From: Salminus brasiliensis | Taxonomy: Eukaryota > Chordata > Actinopteri > Characiformes > Bryconidae | Assembly: GCF_030463535.1 (NCBI RefSeq) | Contig: NC_132892.1 | Coordinates: 34,412,109 to 34,476,108 of the forward strand | Length of the DNA stretch: 64,000 nt | Direction: 5' to 3' | Program-made: the position numbers and the translations under genes | Shown: positions 32,701 to 46,449 of the stretch, piece by piece | Layout of the letters: each line of letters opens with the position of its first letter | Numbering within the stretch: the stretch's first letter is position 1 | Notes under the pieces: model-generated | The model's database searches: none | What the model was told of the DNA's origin: nothing | The model's input: the letters and a program-made list of their open reading frames with translations, nothing else

Positions 32701-35700
32701 TGGACAGTACCTCTGTTTACTCCGGGATGTGCACTGAGATTTTCAAGGAGGAATCAGTCCTTTATAAAACCAAGGTCTTCTGCTTCGTCCACCTCAGTGT
32801 TCAGGAGTTTTTGGCAGCTCTCTATGTGTTTCACTGCTTTGTGAGCAAAACTCTACACGTCCTTGAAGCTCCAGTTGACAACCTACCTAAAGATGCGCCC
32901 TTGCATACGCTGTTGAAGAAAGCAGTAGATGAAGCCCTGAAGAGCAAAAATGGACATCTTGACCTGTTCCTTCGTTTTCTTTTGGGTATCTCATTGGATT
33001 CCAACCAGAAGCTCCTACAAGGCCTCCTGAACAACACCGAGAGCAGCTCAGACAGCATTGAGAAAACAATACAGTATATTAGAGAAAACATAAGCCCGGA
33101 GATAGACAGAGACAGGATGCCAAAGGACGAGATTGAGTTCGACAATGAGTACCCTTCTCCTGATCGGTCCATCAACCTTTTCCTCTGCTTGCTGGAGATG
33201 GACGATCATTCTCTCTACAGGGAAATTCAAGAGTACCTCAAGTCTGAGAGACGGTCAGAGAAAGAGCTCTCTCCTGCACATTGCTCAGCAATAGCATATA
33301 TGCTTCAGATATCCGAGAACATTGTGGATGAGTTGGATCTGCAAGCCTATAACACTACAAATGAGGGCCTAAGACGACTGATGCCTGCTGTCAGAAACTG
33401 CAGAAGAGCGAAGTAGGTTTGACTTTAAACGATAGTTTCCACATCACCAACATGAAACTTGTCTATTCAAATTTCACAACATTTGAAAGAAATTCCCTGA
33501 CTCTTTCTTCTTTGTAGGCTTGCTGGATGTGAGCTGAAGAAAATGTGTTGTGAATTTGTTGCCTCAGCTCTCCAGGTAGAAAACTCCCCTCTGAGAGAAC
33601 TGGATTTGAGTGATAATTATGAGATTGAGGAGGGGGTAAAGCTGATTTCAGATGGGCTGAGCAGTGCACACTGTAAACTGGAGGTATTGAGGTGTGTGGA
33701 TGTACCGTCAATTTCTAATCAACAATGAATTTTACTGTCTTATCTCATAAAAGCTGAGCGTCTCAGCTTTGGGCTGAACTGCACTGGTATTCCCATTGTG
33801 TCATACCCGTTCATATAGGATCCTGACCTAGCTCAAACTAACACTTTTAAAATATAAGGGATGTCATAGAAGAACCTCTTTGGGTTCTATGCAGAACCAT
33901 GTTTATAATAGAAGCAAGTGTGCAGAACCCTCACTTTATATAACATTTATTTAATAAGGTTTTTTTTTGCAATTGAGATTTAAGAGTTTATTATCAAATG
34001 CACAGCAGAATCCTTATTTTACCAACATAATAATTTACCAACATAATCTTAATCATAATATACTAAAGTAAAGCTAAGCAAAAGAAAAGCACTAATTAAA
34101 GAAAGCTAAAGAAAGTCACACACCTCTGTAAATATAAATATAGCACATCTCATTAGAATCAATATATAACCTGTTATTATACAATGTATTATTATTCATT
34201 ATTATTATTATTATGGTTATTATTTTAACATTAAAAACTTGATCAACAGACATGATCAATTGATTCCAGTGAAACAGTAGGCAAGTTTGAGTTTCTTCGG
34301 GTTTTCAGTGTTATTGTATCTTCCTAATTATGTCTATGATGTGATACTGATGAAACTATTTTTATCATGCTTTAGGTTGGTAAGATGCCACTTCACCAAG
34401 GAGAGCTGTGAAATGTTGACCTCTGCACTTTCGATCTCGCCACACCTGAGAGAGCTAGACCTGAGTAACAATGACCTGCAGGACACAGGAGTGAAGCGGC
34501 TTTCTGCTGGACTGAAAAGTGCAAATAGTAAATTGATGATAATGAGGTAAGCGTCATTAAGTACATTCATCCTTAGATTTAACAAATATATCAGCCATAG
34601 GACTTTTTTTTTCTTACTGTATTTTCAGTGTATTGATGAAATTCTCAGGTTGGTTGTTCAGAGAATTTCTTCTTCTGGCAATTTGACATTTAGTGATGCA
34701 ATCTGCAATTTTTTTTTCTGCAATTATCTAAGATCATTAATTAAAATAAAAAATTAAATTAAATTATGGCAAGTATGTTTCGTAACATCAATACAAGAAA
34801 TCCAGCTTGTGAAAGTCAATAGAATACACAGTCACCAATTTAAAAGGCCTAAACTCTTTTTTTGTCAATTTCCTGCTATGTACTGTTTGTTAATTGGTCA
34901 AATAGGCCGTGTCCAAGTATGTAAAACATTGGCCTAACTAGAACTCCAATCTAACTACGAGATGTCATGTAGTCTTTGCAAGCAGACAGCGCTCTAAACT
35001 GATAAATGTGGTGTTAAATCTGATTTTATTATTTTATACAGGCTAAACCAGTGTAATCTCTCTGAAGGCAGCTGTGAAACTTTAGCATCAGTTCTCAGCT
35101 CTGGTTCCTCAGTGCTGAAGGAGCTGGACCTGAGTAACAATGATCTGCTGGATTCAGGAGTGGAGCTGCTCTCTGCTGGAATAATGAACGAACACTGCAG
35201 ACTGGAGATACTGAGGTAATTAACTCACTGTGCTTATCGAACCGTAGAAGGAGTTTTATCCAGCTGCCAAAGAGCCAAATCAAACTGATGTTAAACCTTC
35301 AAGGTTAAACTGATGACTTATGAAAACAGCAGATGGATTTACTAAATCATGAGCTCTAAACTGGTCCATAGAGACTTTTGAAAATTCTTTAATATACATG
35401 GAGTTCACCCTTCTAACTTGCAGGAGCTTTTATTACATTGGAAATCAAAACCACGGATCAAAAAGCATCTGTGTGACTTAGTGATCTGATGCAATTTATA
35501 CAGTTGGAAAAAATAAAGTATTCACATAGGGGATCCAGGAACAAATTCTTAACTGTTCTTAACCAATTCTGACCTATATAGATAACATAAAATCTATTAC
35601 TAACATTAAACAGTCTACTAACAGAGATGGGCCTTTTCTCCTTTTATTTTATTTATTCATTAGTTTTATTACATTTTATGTAATGTAAATGTTAAAATTA

Positions 35701-36031
35701 TATATCTATATATAATGATCTATAACTGACATTGAATATAATATATATATAAATATATTATATAATATATTATTATTGTTTTTTTAAGAAATCTAGCTGG
35801 TACTTTTGACCTGTACGACCCCATATATATTTTACTATATAATAATACTATAATATATTATAATATATTTATATATATGGGATCTTTGGACTTGGTAATG
35901 GGAAAAGCGGATAACAATCATTAATGTAAGAAAAATTACATATCTATATATAATGATCTATAACTGACATTGAGTAGTCTAACTTTATATTATAACTTTA
36001 CTATATTATAACTAACTATATATATATATAT

Positions 36032-36096
<65 letters not shown>

Positions 36097-38812
36097 CTGG
36101 TAATTTGGACCTGTAAGACCCCATATATATTTTTTTTCTATATAATAATATAATAATGTATTATAATATATTTATATAGAGAAAAATTTGATTTAGATTA
36201 ATTAATTTAATTAATTTGATTACATTGGACACAAATCTATGATTCTCTTCAGGCTTATTGACATTTTATTTTCACTGGTGAGATCAAAGTGATGTTTTCA
36301 CTTTCGGTTTGTCTTGGTAAAGGTTGTCGGGCTGCCTCATCACAGAACAGGGTTGTTCTTCTCTGGCTTCAGCTCTGAGTTCAAACCCCTCCCACCTGAG
36401 GGAGCTGGATATGAGCTACAACCACCCAGGAGAATCAGGAGAGAAGCTCCTCAAAGGCAAACTGCAAGATCCATGTTACAAACTACAAATACTCAAGTAG
36501 GTAAAAAATCAATTGGTGCAGATCTCAGAAGCATTAGTTGTAGCTTCTAGTGCAACTGTGTGTTGTCAGCTTTTTGTGTGGTCCAGATCCCTCACAAAAC
36601 TCACAAGTGTAAAGTAGTGGTGCTACGATTGGGCCTGGGAGCCCAAGCCCACACACTATTGTCAATGGCCCACCCAAAAAGACTAAAACATGCATTCATA
36701 TTAAAAGCATTTTAAAATTATTTATTATTTATTAATTTATTTATACATTATGATTTATTATCATATTAAAAAGCGAAACCCAGGTTAACAAATACATATT
36801 GACAAATACAATACAAATACATATTATACTGCAGTCTAAACAACTTGACCCAGCCACAATTTACCATGTATAAACACAACTACACTTCTGGCATTGCTGC
36901 TGCTATTGGGATTAGATTAGATCAGATAATCTCAGATTAGATAAACCTAAAGGAAATTATTATAATAAATAAAAAGGGGGGCGCCGTCTTGGTTTAATAG
37001 TTTAATGGCTCTATGAAGATCCATGGCGCTGTTATGACTGGCTAGGTCTGGCAAGGAGGGGGTGAACACTCACAGGGATGGTTCGATGCAAGAGAATTTA
37101 TTAACCAAAACAAAGGAGGGTAAACAGAAGAATAAGCAGCAAGTACAGGGCCAAAGGAAAAACCCAAAACCCAAAGGAACAAAGCAAAACACACACCTGA
37201 GGCTGGTGGGACACCGGGAGCTAGGCTAGTGTTGAGGGAATGAACGGGATGAGGAACAATAACTAAAACCAACAAGCAGTGCCTGGGGAAATATGGGGAA
37301 ACTAAGGCTGCACTCTGTCAGGCGCTAGGGGAACTAAGAGACGCGGAAACGAGGGCTAAGAGATCAGCTGCAGAACCCAAATGGCAAACGTAGAACAGAC
37401 CTGGTAACGAGACTCGCCCATGAACGGTAATACTAACGTGATCCTGAAGAGAGAGGAAGCCTCTCTGATGACCTTGAGGTTTCTTGGAACGTGAACGCGA
37501 ACTCCAACGCACTTGGGTAGATGCGCTAGCTCCTTAAATAGCCCAGCCTCCGGTGAAACGTATTAACAAAACATGAACCAAACACTGAACAAGAACAAGA
37601 ATCATGACACTGAACCGAACACACTTGACGTAAAACACTTTGAACTGAGTCCGTGAATCTAGACATGAATGCAAACATCAAAACAAAAGTCCTCAGGAGA
37701 GCCTGCTCGGAGTTGCGGCTCGGGACCGGCCCTGGGGTGGGCGCGGCGACACAGACCTGACAGGCACATCAAATAACTCTCTGATTGCATAAATGGCCTT
37801 GCCTGATTAAACATTTATCATATACAAGAAAGGATCCTTAAAGAACCTAATAAGTACAATGCAGTATCATACGTTCTCAGCGGTCAGAGCTCCGGGATAT
37901 TGATTACAGGGTTGTGGGTTCGATTCCCGGGCTCGGCAAGCTGCCACTGTTGGGCCCTTGAGCATATTAACTCAATGTATTTTTTAGGTTGATAGTTAGT
38001 TGGTAGGCTTTTTTTTGAATGTTTGGATTTAGGTATCCCTGGTTAAGAACATGGTCGGTTTCTCAAGGTTCTGTTTTTTTATTTGTTTTGTTTTGATAGT
38101 GTCGACAATATTGGAGCATCAAGGATGAAGCCTGGTCTGCACAAATGTAAGCCTCCTTCCCATTTTCTTTTTTTTTATTTACCAGCATATTGATCAATAT
38201 CATAATCAATGTCAATGCCCATGCATTGAACCTAGAACCATAGCTGAACTTGCCCTTCCTACTGCAGATGCATGTGAGCTTACACTGGACCCAAACACTG
38301 TGCACCCAAAACTCGCTCTATCTGAGGATAACAGGGAGGTCACAGTGGTGAAAGAGCCACTTCCATACCCCGAAAACCCAGAGAGGTTCCTGTCCTTTAC
38401 GTCTGTGCTATGCAGAGAGGGTCTTTCTGGACGTTGTTATTGGGAGTCTGAATGGATCATGGATTGGAGCCATGTAGCTGTGGTGGGAGCTGCATACAAG
38501 GACATGATCAGGCAGGGGAACAGTGATGATTACTGGTTTGGGTTCAATGACAAGTCGTGGAGCCTGCAGTACGGTCGCGGCTCTTGCACAGCTAGACACT
38601 GTAAAAAGAGAACAGACGTGTTTCATTCCTCATCCTCCAAAAGACTTGGAGTGTTTCTAGACTGGCAAGCTGGAATTCTGTCTTTCTACAGTGTGGAGGC
38701 TGGCACTCACTCGCTGAGACACTTGCATACCTTCAAATCCAGGTTCAGAGGACTCATCTACGCAGGGTTTCATCTCAGTTCTGCAACCAGAATGTCTCTC
38801 TGTAGATTGTAA
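29727..38812 (+). CDS. NLRP-type NLR: PYD-FISNA-NACHT-LRR-B30.2 (9 coding exons, 1189 aa)
   Basis: Cytosolic NOD-like receptor. Coding exons: 29727-30097 (pyrin domain), 31381-31424, 31543-33412 (FISNA + NACHT and helical parts), LRR exons 33518-33691, 34376-34546, 35042-35215 and 36323-36496, linker 38100-38146, B30.2 38268-38812. Phases agree throughout (3570 bp). PYD (1-90) has [17 protein letters not shown] and [13 protein letters not shown] starts at about residue 139. Walker A GIAGIGKT is at 246-253, preceded by an acidic DDEDEEEE run. Walker B is [10 protein letters not shown] (317-326) and a sensor-like segment is [13 protein letters not shown] repeats (762-993) contain [13 protein letters not shown]. 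The PRY-SPRY (1009-1189) has CELTLDPNT and [14 protein letters not shown]. By family knowledge, ATP-dependent oligomerisation and PYD-ASC contact would build an inflammasome. Resembles fish NLRP3-like genes; orthology is not claimed. Confidence 0.9.
30320..31005. repeat. Telomere-like CCTTAACCTACA tract in PYD-NLR intron, split by a SINE fragment
   Basis: Degenerate CCTTAACCTACACCTTAATC units with a higher-order repeat marked by TTGATGTACACCTTAACC at about 30,377, 30,491 and 30,629. A SINE 3' part interrupts it at 30,745-30,925; the repeat resumes to about 31,005. It is C-rich on the plus strand, opposite to the main part of the tract at 18,050-18,445. Confidence 0.8.
30745..30925 (+). mobile_element. 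tRNA-derived SINE, 3' part
   Basis: GAGCAAGGCCCTTTACCCTC through GGTTAAATGCGGAGGACAC to the ACCTTTACCTTT tail. It matches 57,776-57,975. The tRNA head is absent. Confidence 0.75.
35697..36180. repeat. Tandem-duplicated AT-rich intron segment with (TA)n
   Basis: Two copies of a 200-250 bp unit (starting ATATCTATATATAATGATCT at about 35,699 and again at about 35,940; both hold CCCCATATATATTTT). A pure TA run lies at 36,015-36,096. Located in the intron before the last LRR exon of the PYD-NLR gene. Confidence 0.75.
37030..37762 (-). mobile_element. Solo LTR-like element 1 (733 bp)
   Basis: Read on the minus strand it begins TGTCAGGTCTGTG and ends CATAACA, with a TATA-like GGGCTATTTAAGGAGC and a downstream GGTTAATAAATTC polyadenylation-type signal. 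It is flanked by near-matching 5-bp duplications GGCGC/GGCAC. It shares ends and internal motifs (AGTTTCCCC, GTTTACCCTC) with the element at 52,232. No internal coding region, so probably a solo LTR; Gypsy- or ERV-type cannot be told apart here. It sits in the last LRR-linker intron of the PYD-NLR gene, antisense to it. Confidence 0.7.
37866..37968 (+). mobile_element. tRNA-derived SINE, 5' head only
   Basis: Matches 57,695-57,783: CAGCGGTCAGAGCTCCGGGA (A-box region), GGGTTCGATTCCCGGGCTCG (B box), GCCACTGTTGGGCCCTTGAG. It is truncated after the head. Confidence 0.75.
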
Positions 38813-39349
38813 GAGGTGACCATGCCTCTAATTTCTAAAATGTGTAAAAGCTTTGCTTCTACAAGTGGTCTACATGTACTTGGACAAAGTTAGGAGATCC
38901 CATAAAATATTGGAACATCTGGAGAGCTGATCTTCATGTGATCAATACTGGGGGATTGAGGATTGATCTAACTATCTAACTGAATTAATAGGTCAAATTT
39001 CAACACATACTTCATTTATTCCTCCTTCAGATATGCAGAAGATCGGCTGCAGATGATCAGATAATGGTTGGAGAGGATTATTCTGGAGGAGTCTTAGTGT
39101 CTGATTTAAACCTCAGATGTTTAGTCTGGTCTGATCTTGATTGATGGTTGTTGAAGTGAGGGGTGAAGAAGATCACCATCATGGCCAGATCCAGAGAGCT
39201 CTCTGAGGCCTTCAGAAAGAAGGGTGGAGATTCAGAGGAGTCTGTAGATGGAAGGGATTTAAACAGATCTCAGAACAATTAGAGATCAGACACTTTGAGT
39301 AAAGAAGCCTCCAACAGTCCTTAAATCATCTTGAGGTTCTGTTCTGTTG

Positions 39350-39480
39350 GGCTGAACTTGCTAGGACATGACACTTGCTCTGAACATGTTGATCAGCTGT
39401 TCCTCCTTCCTTGTAAATGATGTAGTGGACAGTGGAACAGCTGACCAACATGACCTGATCAGGCCGTCCTAGCAAGCCAG
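39350..39480. repeat. Imperfect inverted repeat (hairpin-forming)
   Basis: Left arm 39,355-39,402 has CTTGCTAGGAC and TGATCAGCTGTTCC. Right arm 39,434-39,477 has GGAACAGCTGACCAACATG and GTCCTAGCAAG. The loop is about 31 bp. Could be a small MITE or a chance stem; no function assigned. Confidence 0.6.
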
Positions 39481-39619
39481 TTTGATCTTAATGGGATGTG
39501 AGCAAGCAAACAACCCTTACCGTCAAATAATCAATCAATCAGGGTACGACTGAAGACTATAGAAACGTCTAACAGAGGGTAAACAGCATCAGGGTTTTCT
39601 AACTTTTTTTTCCTCACAA

Positions 39620-40400
39620 TGCAGGGGTTTCTAATAAAGTGGCCAGTTAGTAGAAGCACAAAGTAGGGGTTTCTAAAAAAGTGGCCAGTTAATGGAAGCA
39701 CAAGGCAGGGGTTTCTAATAAAGTGGCCAGTTAGTGAAAGCACAAAGTAGGGGTTTCTAATAAAGTGGCCAGTGAGTGGAAGCACAAGGTAGGGGTTTCT
39801 AATAAAGTGGCCAAGTGAGTGGAAGCACAAGGTAGGGGTTTCTAATAAAGTGGCCAGTGAGTGGAAGCACAAGGTAGGGGTTTCTAATAAAGTGGCCAAG
39901 TGAGTGGAAGCACAGGGTAGGGGTTTCTAATAAAGTGGCCAGTGAGTGGAAGCACAAGTAGGGGTTTCTGATAAAGTGGCTCAGCTGTTGGGTGTTTCTA
40001 ATAAAGTGGCCAGTGAGTGGAAGCACAAGGTAGGGGTTTCTGATAAAGTGGCCAGTGAGTGGAAACAGAAGGTAGGGGTTTCTAATAAAGTGGCCAGTTA
40101 GTGGAAGCACAAGGTAGGGGTTTCTAATAAAGTGGCCAGTTAGTGGACATACAGTGTAGGTGTTTCTAATAAAGTGGCCAGTTAGTGGACATACAATGCA
40201 GGTGTTTCTAATAAAGTGGCCAGTTAGTGGAAGCACAAGGTAGGGGTTTCTAATAAAGTGGCCAGTTAGTGGAAGCACAAGGTAGGGGTTTCTAATAAAG
40301 TGGCCAGTTAGTGGACATACAGTGTAGGTGTTTCTAATAAAGTGGCCAGTTAGTGGACATACAGTGCAGGTGTTTCTAATAAAGTGGAAGCACCAGGTTG
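39620..40400. repeat. About 42-bp minisatellite carrying AATAAA in most units (about 19 copies)
   Basis: The unit runs GGGGTTTCTAATAAAGTGGC then CAGTTAGTGGAAGCACAAGGTA. Variants: CCAAGTGAG, ACATACAGTGTA and CTGATAAAG. A second small cluster of the same unit is at 41,290-41,430. The long minus-strand open frames through it (39,531-40,278) are repeat artefacts. Confidence 0.92.
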
Positions 40401-40689
40401 AGTATTCTGTTGAAGTGGCCTGTGGGTGAAATGCATGAGCAATCTATGGGTCAGTGCTGCCACCTTGTGGCCGCTTAGCACACTGTCTCTCAGTTGGAGG
40501 AATGTCAGCCTGTCAGCAGATCCGAGCAGAACAGACACTTTTCATTCAAGTGTAACACCATTCATTGCGGAATGGCTCTCTGGCGCCCCCTAGTGTTCAA
40601 CAGTGATGTTTGTGTTCTGTACTGCGAGGAATAGGAAGTGGTCAGCTTCCTCCTTCCCCGCCTCTGACCCACGTTCAGCTGGTTCGGTT

Positions 40690-40761
40690 GGTGTTCTGGG
40701 GGACAGAAGTGTGTGGTGTTTGTGAGGCGAGCAGCAGGACACGGACTTTCTGAGGCTGAAG
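40690..40761 (+). other. Candidate 5' non-coding exon of the second NLR gene
   Basis: The first coding exon at 46,450 starts only 18 bp after an acceptor, so a non-coding exon should lie upstream. GAGGCTGAAG|GTAAAACT (donor at 40,762) in a locally GC-richer stretch is a possible one. Unproven. Confidence 0.25.
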
Positions 40762-41069
40762 GTAAAACTTCTCACCCACTTTGTTACCAGCTGAAATGCA
40801 TTCAGAGGCTCCTGACTTGATCCTTTGCGCCAGAGGCTTTTCCATGGAGTGCCTGCAGATCATAGCCTGTCTGCTGGTCAGAGGGCATATCTCCCTGACC
40901 TGAACTGTGTCTCACTGCAGGGTTGGGCATTTTTCTGCAGTTTCTCTTGAAATAACTTAAATAAACTGTTTAGACATGAGACACGTGACATTAGTTAGTT
41001 CCCATACAAAAATCAGATATATGATCATATATGCACATTTATCATAAAGGATTTGGTATATACTTCAAA

Positions 41070-41071
<2 letters not shown>

Positions 41072-41130
<59 letters not shown>

Positions 41131-41461
41131 TATACACATATGTTAGAATCATTTACTTTACACATATACATGTTGCATTTAATGTATGTATTCTATTATG
41201 TATATACATACATATATGTGTATCCATATATGTATTTACCTATGCATTAACCATATATAAACTGTATAAGTATACTTATAGCATACAATGTAGGTGTTTC
41301 TAATAAAGTGGCCAGTTAGTAGAAGCACAAGGTAGCGGTTTCTAATAAAGCGACCAGTTAGTAGAAGCACAAGGTAGGGGTTTCTAATAAAGTGGCCAGT
41401 TAGTGGACATACACTGTATGTGTTTCTAAGTAATTCCCAGGTAGAGTCCATATATGTAATA

Positions 41462-41501
<40 letters not shown>

Positions 41502-41870
41502 ATTGATATTGTCACACACATCTGTGCACTGTTTACACTGTTAAGGTATAGCTTCCTTGAGCTTCTTCACATTGAAACTGTAGAGGAACCTTTAGAGGTG
41601 CTTTGAAGAACCTTCAAGAAAAGATTCCCTGAAGATTCCTAAGAGGTTCCTCCACGGTTTCAAGTAGAAGAACCTCTAAAAAACCAAACTTTTAACACTT
41701 AATGCTTTTGACAGTGTAGGTTGATAAATGGCTGAATATACGTTCTGTATAATATAATATATACGTATATCAGTATATCAGATTTCTGTATGGGTTTTGG
41801 TGGCAGCAGTTATATATATACTCTGTATATATATATATATATATATATATAGATAGATAGATAGATATGC
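41072..41870. repeat. Cluster of (TA)n / (GATA)n microsatellites and minisatellite units
   Basis: TA runs at about 41,072-41,128 and 41,464-41,494; four units of the AATAAA minisatellite at 41,290-41,430; TA followed by AGAT repeats at 41,826-41,867. A GAACC-rich MITE-like tract lies at 41,560-41,700. Confidence 0.85.
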
Positions 41871-42111
41871 TACCGTATATGTAAAAACGTTGATGCAGTA
41901 GCACTGTGTGAGACTGGAAAGAACCAGCATTGCAGTATTTGGTTGTTTTGCTGTATATTGTGATGTTAAGAAATACAGGAATTTCCTCAGATTTCACCAG
42001 AACTGAAAATGCTGCTCTGGTACTTTCATAGAGGAAACTGTTTGTGTTATATAATACAGACATTTTAAGAAGTTATCAGTATGAAGATGAACGATAATGT
42101 AAATTTAGACT

Positions 42112-42462
42112 AGAGGTTGGCAATATGACAATATTTTATCGTGTTGTTGATATTAGGGCTGGGAGATCATGACACATCGTAATTGTAATCACAGACTAAA
42201 AATATCAGTATCAGATTCTTATAATCTACAGTTCAGATCCTCTCCTGTACTGAATACAGCGATTTATATTCAACATCTGCTGCTCTTTATCTAATGAACC
42301 CTTCAGTCTAATTACACTGTTAGTGATGAAACCTGCTGCTGATCAGTGTTTATTAAGCACTGATGATTTTCTCCATATGCTAGAAAAAGCATATTGTGTA
42401 TCACAATAACAAAAATTGTTACAATACAATAAAATATTGCCATATTGCCCAGCTCTAGTTGA
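42112..42462. mobile_element. MITE-like DNA element with GGCAATATGACAATATTTTA ends
   Basis: The left end TTGGCAATATGACAATATTT is mirrored at the right by AAAATATTGCCATATTGCCC; inside it carries GGGCTGGGAGATCATGACAC. A partial relative lies at 43,585-43,690. Non-coding; superfamily uncertain. Confidence 0.5.
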
Positions 42463-42597
42463 TATATTCTATATTTAAAGAGCAAAATATGTCCTGTCCA
42501 AGGCCTAAGCGAAGCCATAGAAAAATCTTTCTTGTAAAGAACCTTGAAATTACATTAACTTTTAAACTTATTTTGTAAAGAACCTAAAAGGCATAGA

Positions 42598-42987
42598 CAT
42601 TGTGGACAAAAGTATTGGGACACCTGTTCATTCATTGTTTCAAGGGTATTAAAAGAGTTGATCCTGCTTCTGTTGGAGTAACTGTCTCTACTGTCCAGGG
42701 AAGAAGACTTTCTACTAGCTTTGGAAGCTGCATTGCTGTGAAAATTTGATTGTTATTGAGGTCAGGATTTTGGATAATGATCACCACTCCACCTCATTAT
42801 CCCCAACTCCCCAACTCATCCCAAAAGTATTTAATGGAGCTCCACCACCATCATTCCAATACTTTTCTGCAGAGACTAGACAAGCTGTGTGTGTGCATTT
42901 GCACATCTGTAATGGGTGCAACTTTAAGTAGCTAAATGCATTTGTTAGAATGGGTGTCCACAAATATTTGGACATATAGTGTATTGT
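42598..42987 (+). mobile_element. Tc1/mariner-type MITE (GTATTGGGACACC family), near complete
   Basis: The left end is GACAAAAGTATTGGGACACC and the right end GGTGTCCACAAATATTTGGA CATATAGTGTA. The internal landmarks GGAAGAAGACTTTCTACTAG and ATGGAGCTCCACCACCATCA are present. About 390 bp, non-coding. Confidence 0.7.
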
Positions 42988-43029
42988 AGTGTAGTGTAGA
43001 GTGTTCTGGTGTATTTATGTGTCAGAATT

Positions 43030-43030
<1 letters not shown>

Positions 43031-43102
<72 letters not shown>
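43031..43102. repeat. (TA)n microsatellite
   Basis: About 70 bp of uninterrupted TA repeat. Confidence 0.95.
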
Positions 43103-43105
<3 letters not shown>

Positions 43106-43734
43106 CATATCAGCCTGTCCAAAGTCTGATAAACTGTAAACTAGTTCCACATGTGACCGTTACAGAGCCCTACCCATTGGCCCACATACTCTCTGATGGT
43201 GACATAATTACGTTATAATAACCAACCGGACTGGTTTCTAACATATCTGTGCCATACACCATTTACACCCAGTGGTTTTGCAAGTTTAAAAGGTGTTGGC
43301 TTTTCTTATTCTTCTGAGTTTCCCAGCATGGAAAACATCTGTATTAATCATTCCAAGGGGTGTTCACGGTTTAGGTGTTACATTACATACAGTTTTGAAC
43401 TAGGTATAGATTTTAAGAATTCTGATATTCAGTAAAATCAGTTATGGACCCAAGCCTAACTGATATTCAGGTGATGTAAATTACATGTAGAAGAATTCCA
43501 CTTCCACAGTTTAGACTTTTTTGTTACAGATTAGAACTTGAGAGTGAGAAAAATGAGTCTTTGGTAGATATACGTACTAATAGAGCTGTGCAGTGTGTTG
43601 ATATTTTATCGTATCTTGATAAATCATGATACACAATATGCTTTTCTAAACATATGGAGTATAAATCACCATGTTCAGTCTGGGAGAGAAACAGAATAGT
43701 ATTTTTTAAGAATCTGCTGCTACATGTATTATGA

Positions 43735-43915
43735 AAAGTATTGTGTATTCCTGAAGAATCCTGTTGCAGAACCCATGACCTGCGACTGAGACCAAGCTTT
43801 CTGACACTGGGCAGCACATTTCTCTCATTTTATTGTACCCTGCACAGATTCAAGATACCCTGTGCCAGATACAGCAAAGCAGCCCCAGAATACAACAGAG
43901 CAATGTCTTTAAATA
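43735..43915 (-). mobile_element. Tc1-like transposase fragment
   Basis: On the minus strand it matches 16,010-16,165: GAGAGAAATGTGCTGCCCAG, TGTCAGAAAGCTTGGTCTCA, CAGGTCATGGGT. It is a truncated, non-functional piece of the family at 15,874-16,582. Confidence 0.7.
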
Positions 43916-43989
43916 TTGTGATATAGGATTATTCCCATATCTCTATCAACTTAGGTAGTTACTTACTTAGTTTTAGTAGAACATGCTCA

Positions 43990-45644
<1,655 letters not shown>

Positions 45645-45689
45645 TATATATATATATTGCACATACTAAGAAGCACTTGTTTGTTTCTG

Positions 45690-46260
45690 TATGTTTTTGA
45701 TGGACAGTCTTAAAGGTCATTATGTTGTGTGTTTAGGTAAGTGGGTCTTTAGTAATCTTATGGCTTGTTGGACGAAGCTCTTGTTGAATCTGGCAGTATT
45801 GCATTTGCCAGAGGACTGGAAGCTGACCAGTCCATGGGCAGGGTGGGTCGTTGTCTCTGACTATCCTGAGGGCTCTGTTGAGGCAGCATGACTGGTACAG
45901 ATCTTAAATGGACAGAAGTGAGGATCTGATGAAGTGAAGACGCCGCTGTGACCTCTTGAAAAGGAAGGTGGTGTGTGTGTACTCAATGTCAGGTCTTCTG
46001 TGATGTTCACCAGTGACAGATTGTTGTTGTTGTCACACCAGACCACAGGTTGATTCACTTCCTCTCTGTAGACTCACTGTCGTTGTTAATGAGGCCCAAT
46101 GAGGTCTGTGTCATCTGCAGACTTGACGATGTGGTTTGTGTAGTACCTGGCACAGCAGTCATGGGTCATCACGGTAACAGCAGAGGACAGGTCACACTCC
46201 TGGGAAACACCAGTGTTCATAATGACAAGGGTTTCGCTCAAAGTCCCAATAGGGGAAGTT
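45690..46260 (-). mobile_element. Decayed L2-type LINE fragment
   Basis: The reverse strand reads a broken SADDTDLIGLINN (active-site block) followed by WCDNNNNLSLVN, the same region as FADDTTVLGL...WCTVNNLHWNV in the LINE at 1597. Frames are interrupted by indels. Confidence 0.65.
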
Positions 46261-46449
46261 TAGCAGAAATGGGTATAGAACCCACAAACATGTGATCCAT
46301 AACCAAGCCCTCTAACCACTGAGCCAACACTACCCTTAGGATATCAACAATCATCTCTGCCTAGCTTTAGATGACATGGATACAGCAGTCATGATTACAC
46401 ACTTTACAGTACTCACTCTCTTTCCCTCCAGTATTAATCTGATGAGAAG

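Noticed and set aside
39531-40278. Minus-strand frames encoding repeated PLTGHFIRNPYLVL
   Set aside because: The 42-bp minisatellite is divisible by 3 and happens to lack stops; no gene features.
39620-40400. Possible CRISPR-like array
   Set aside because: Units are contiguous with no unique spacers, and the DNA is eukaryotic; it is a minisatellite.
41031-41303. Tyr/Ile-rich 90-residue frame
   Set aside because: Runs through a TA microsatellite.
43524-43817. 97-residue minus-strand frame
   Set aside because: Chance frame that includes part of a dead Tc1 transposase.
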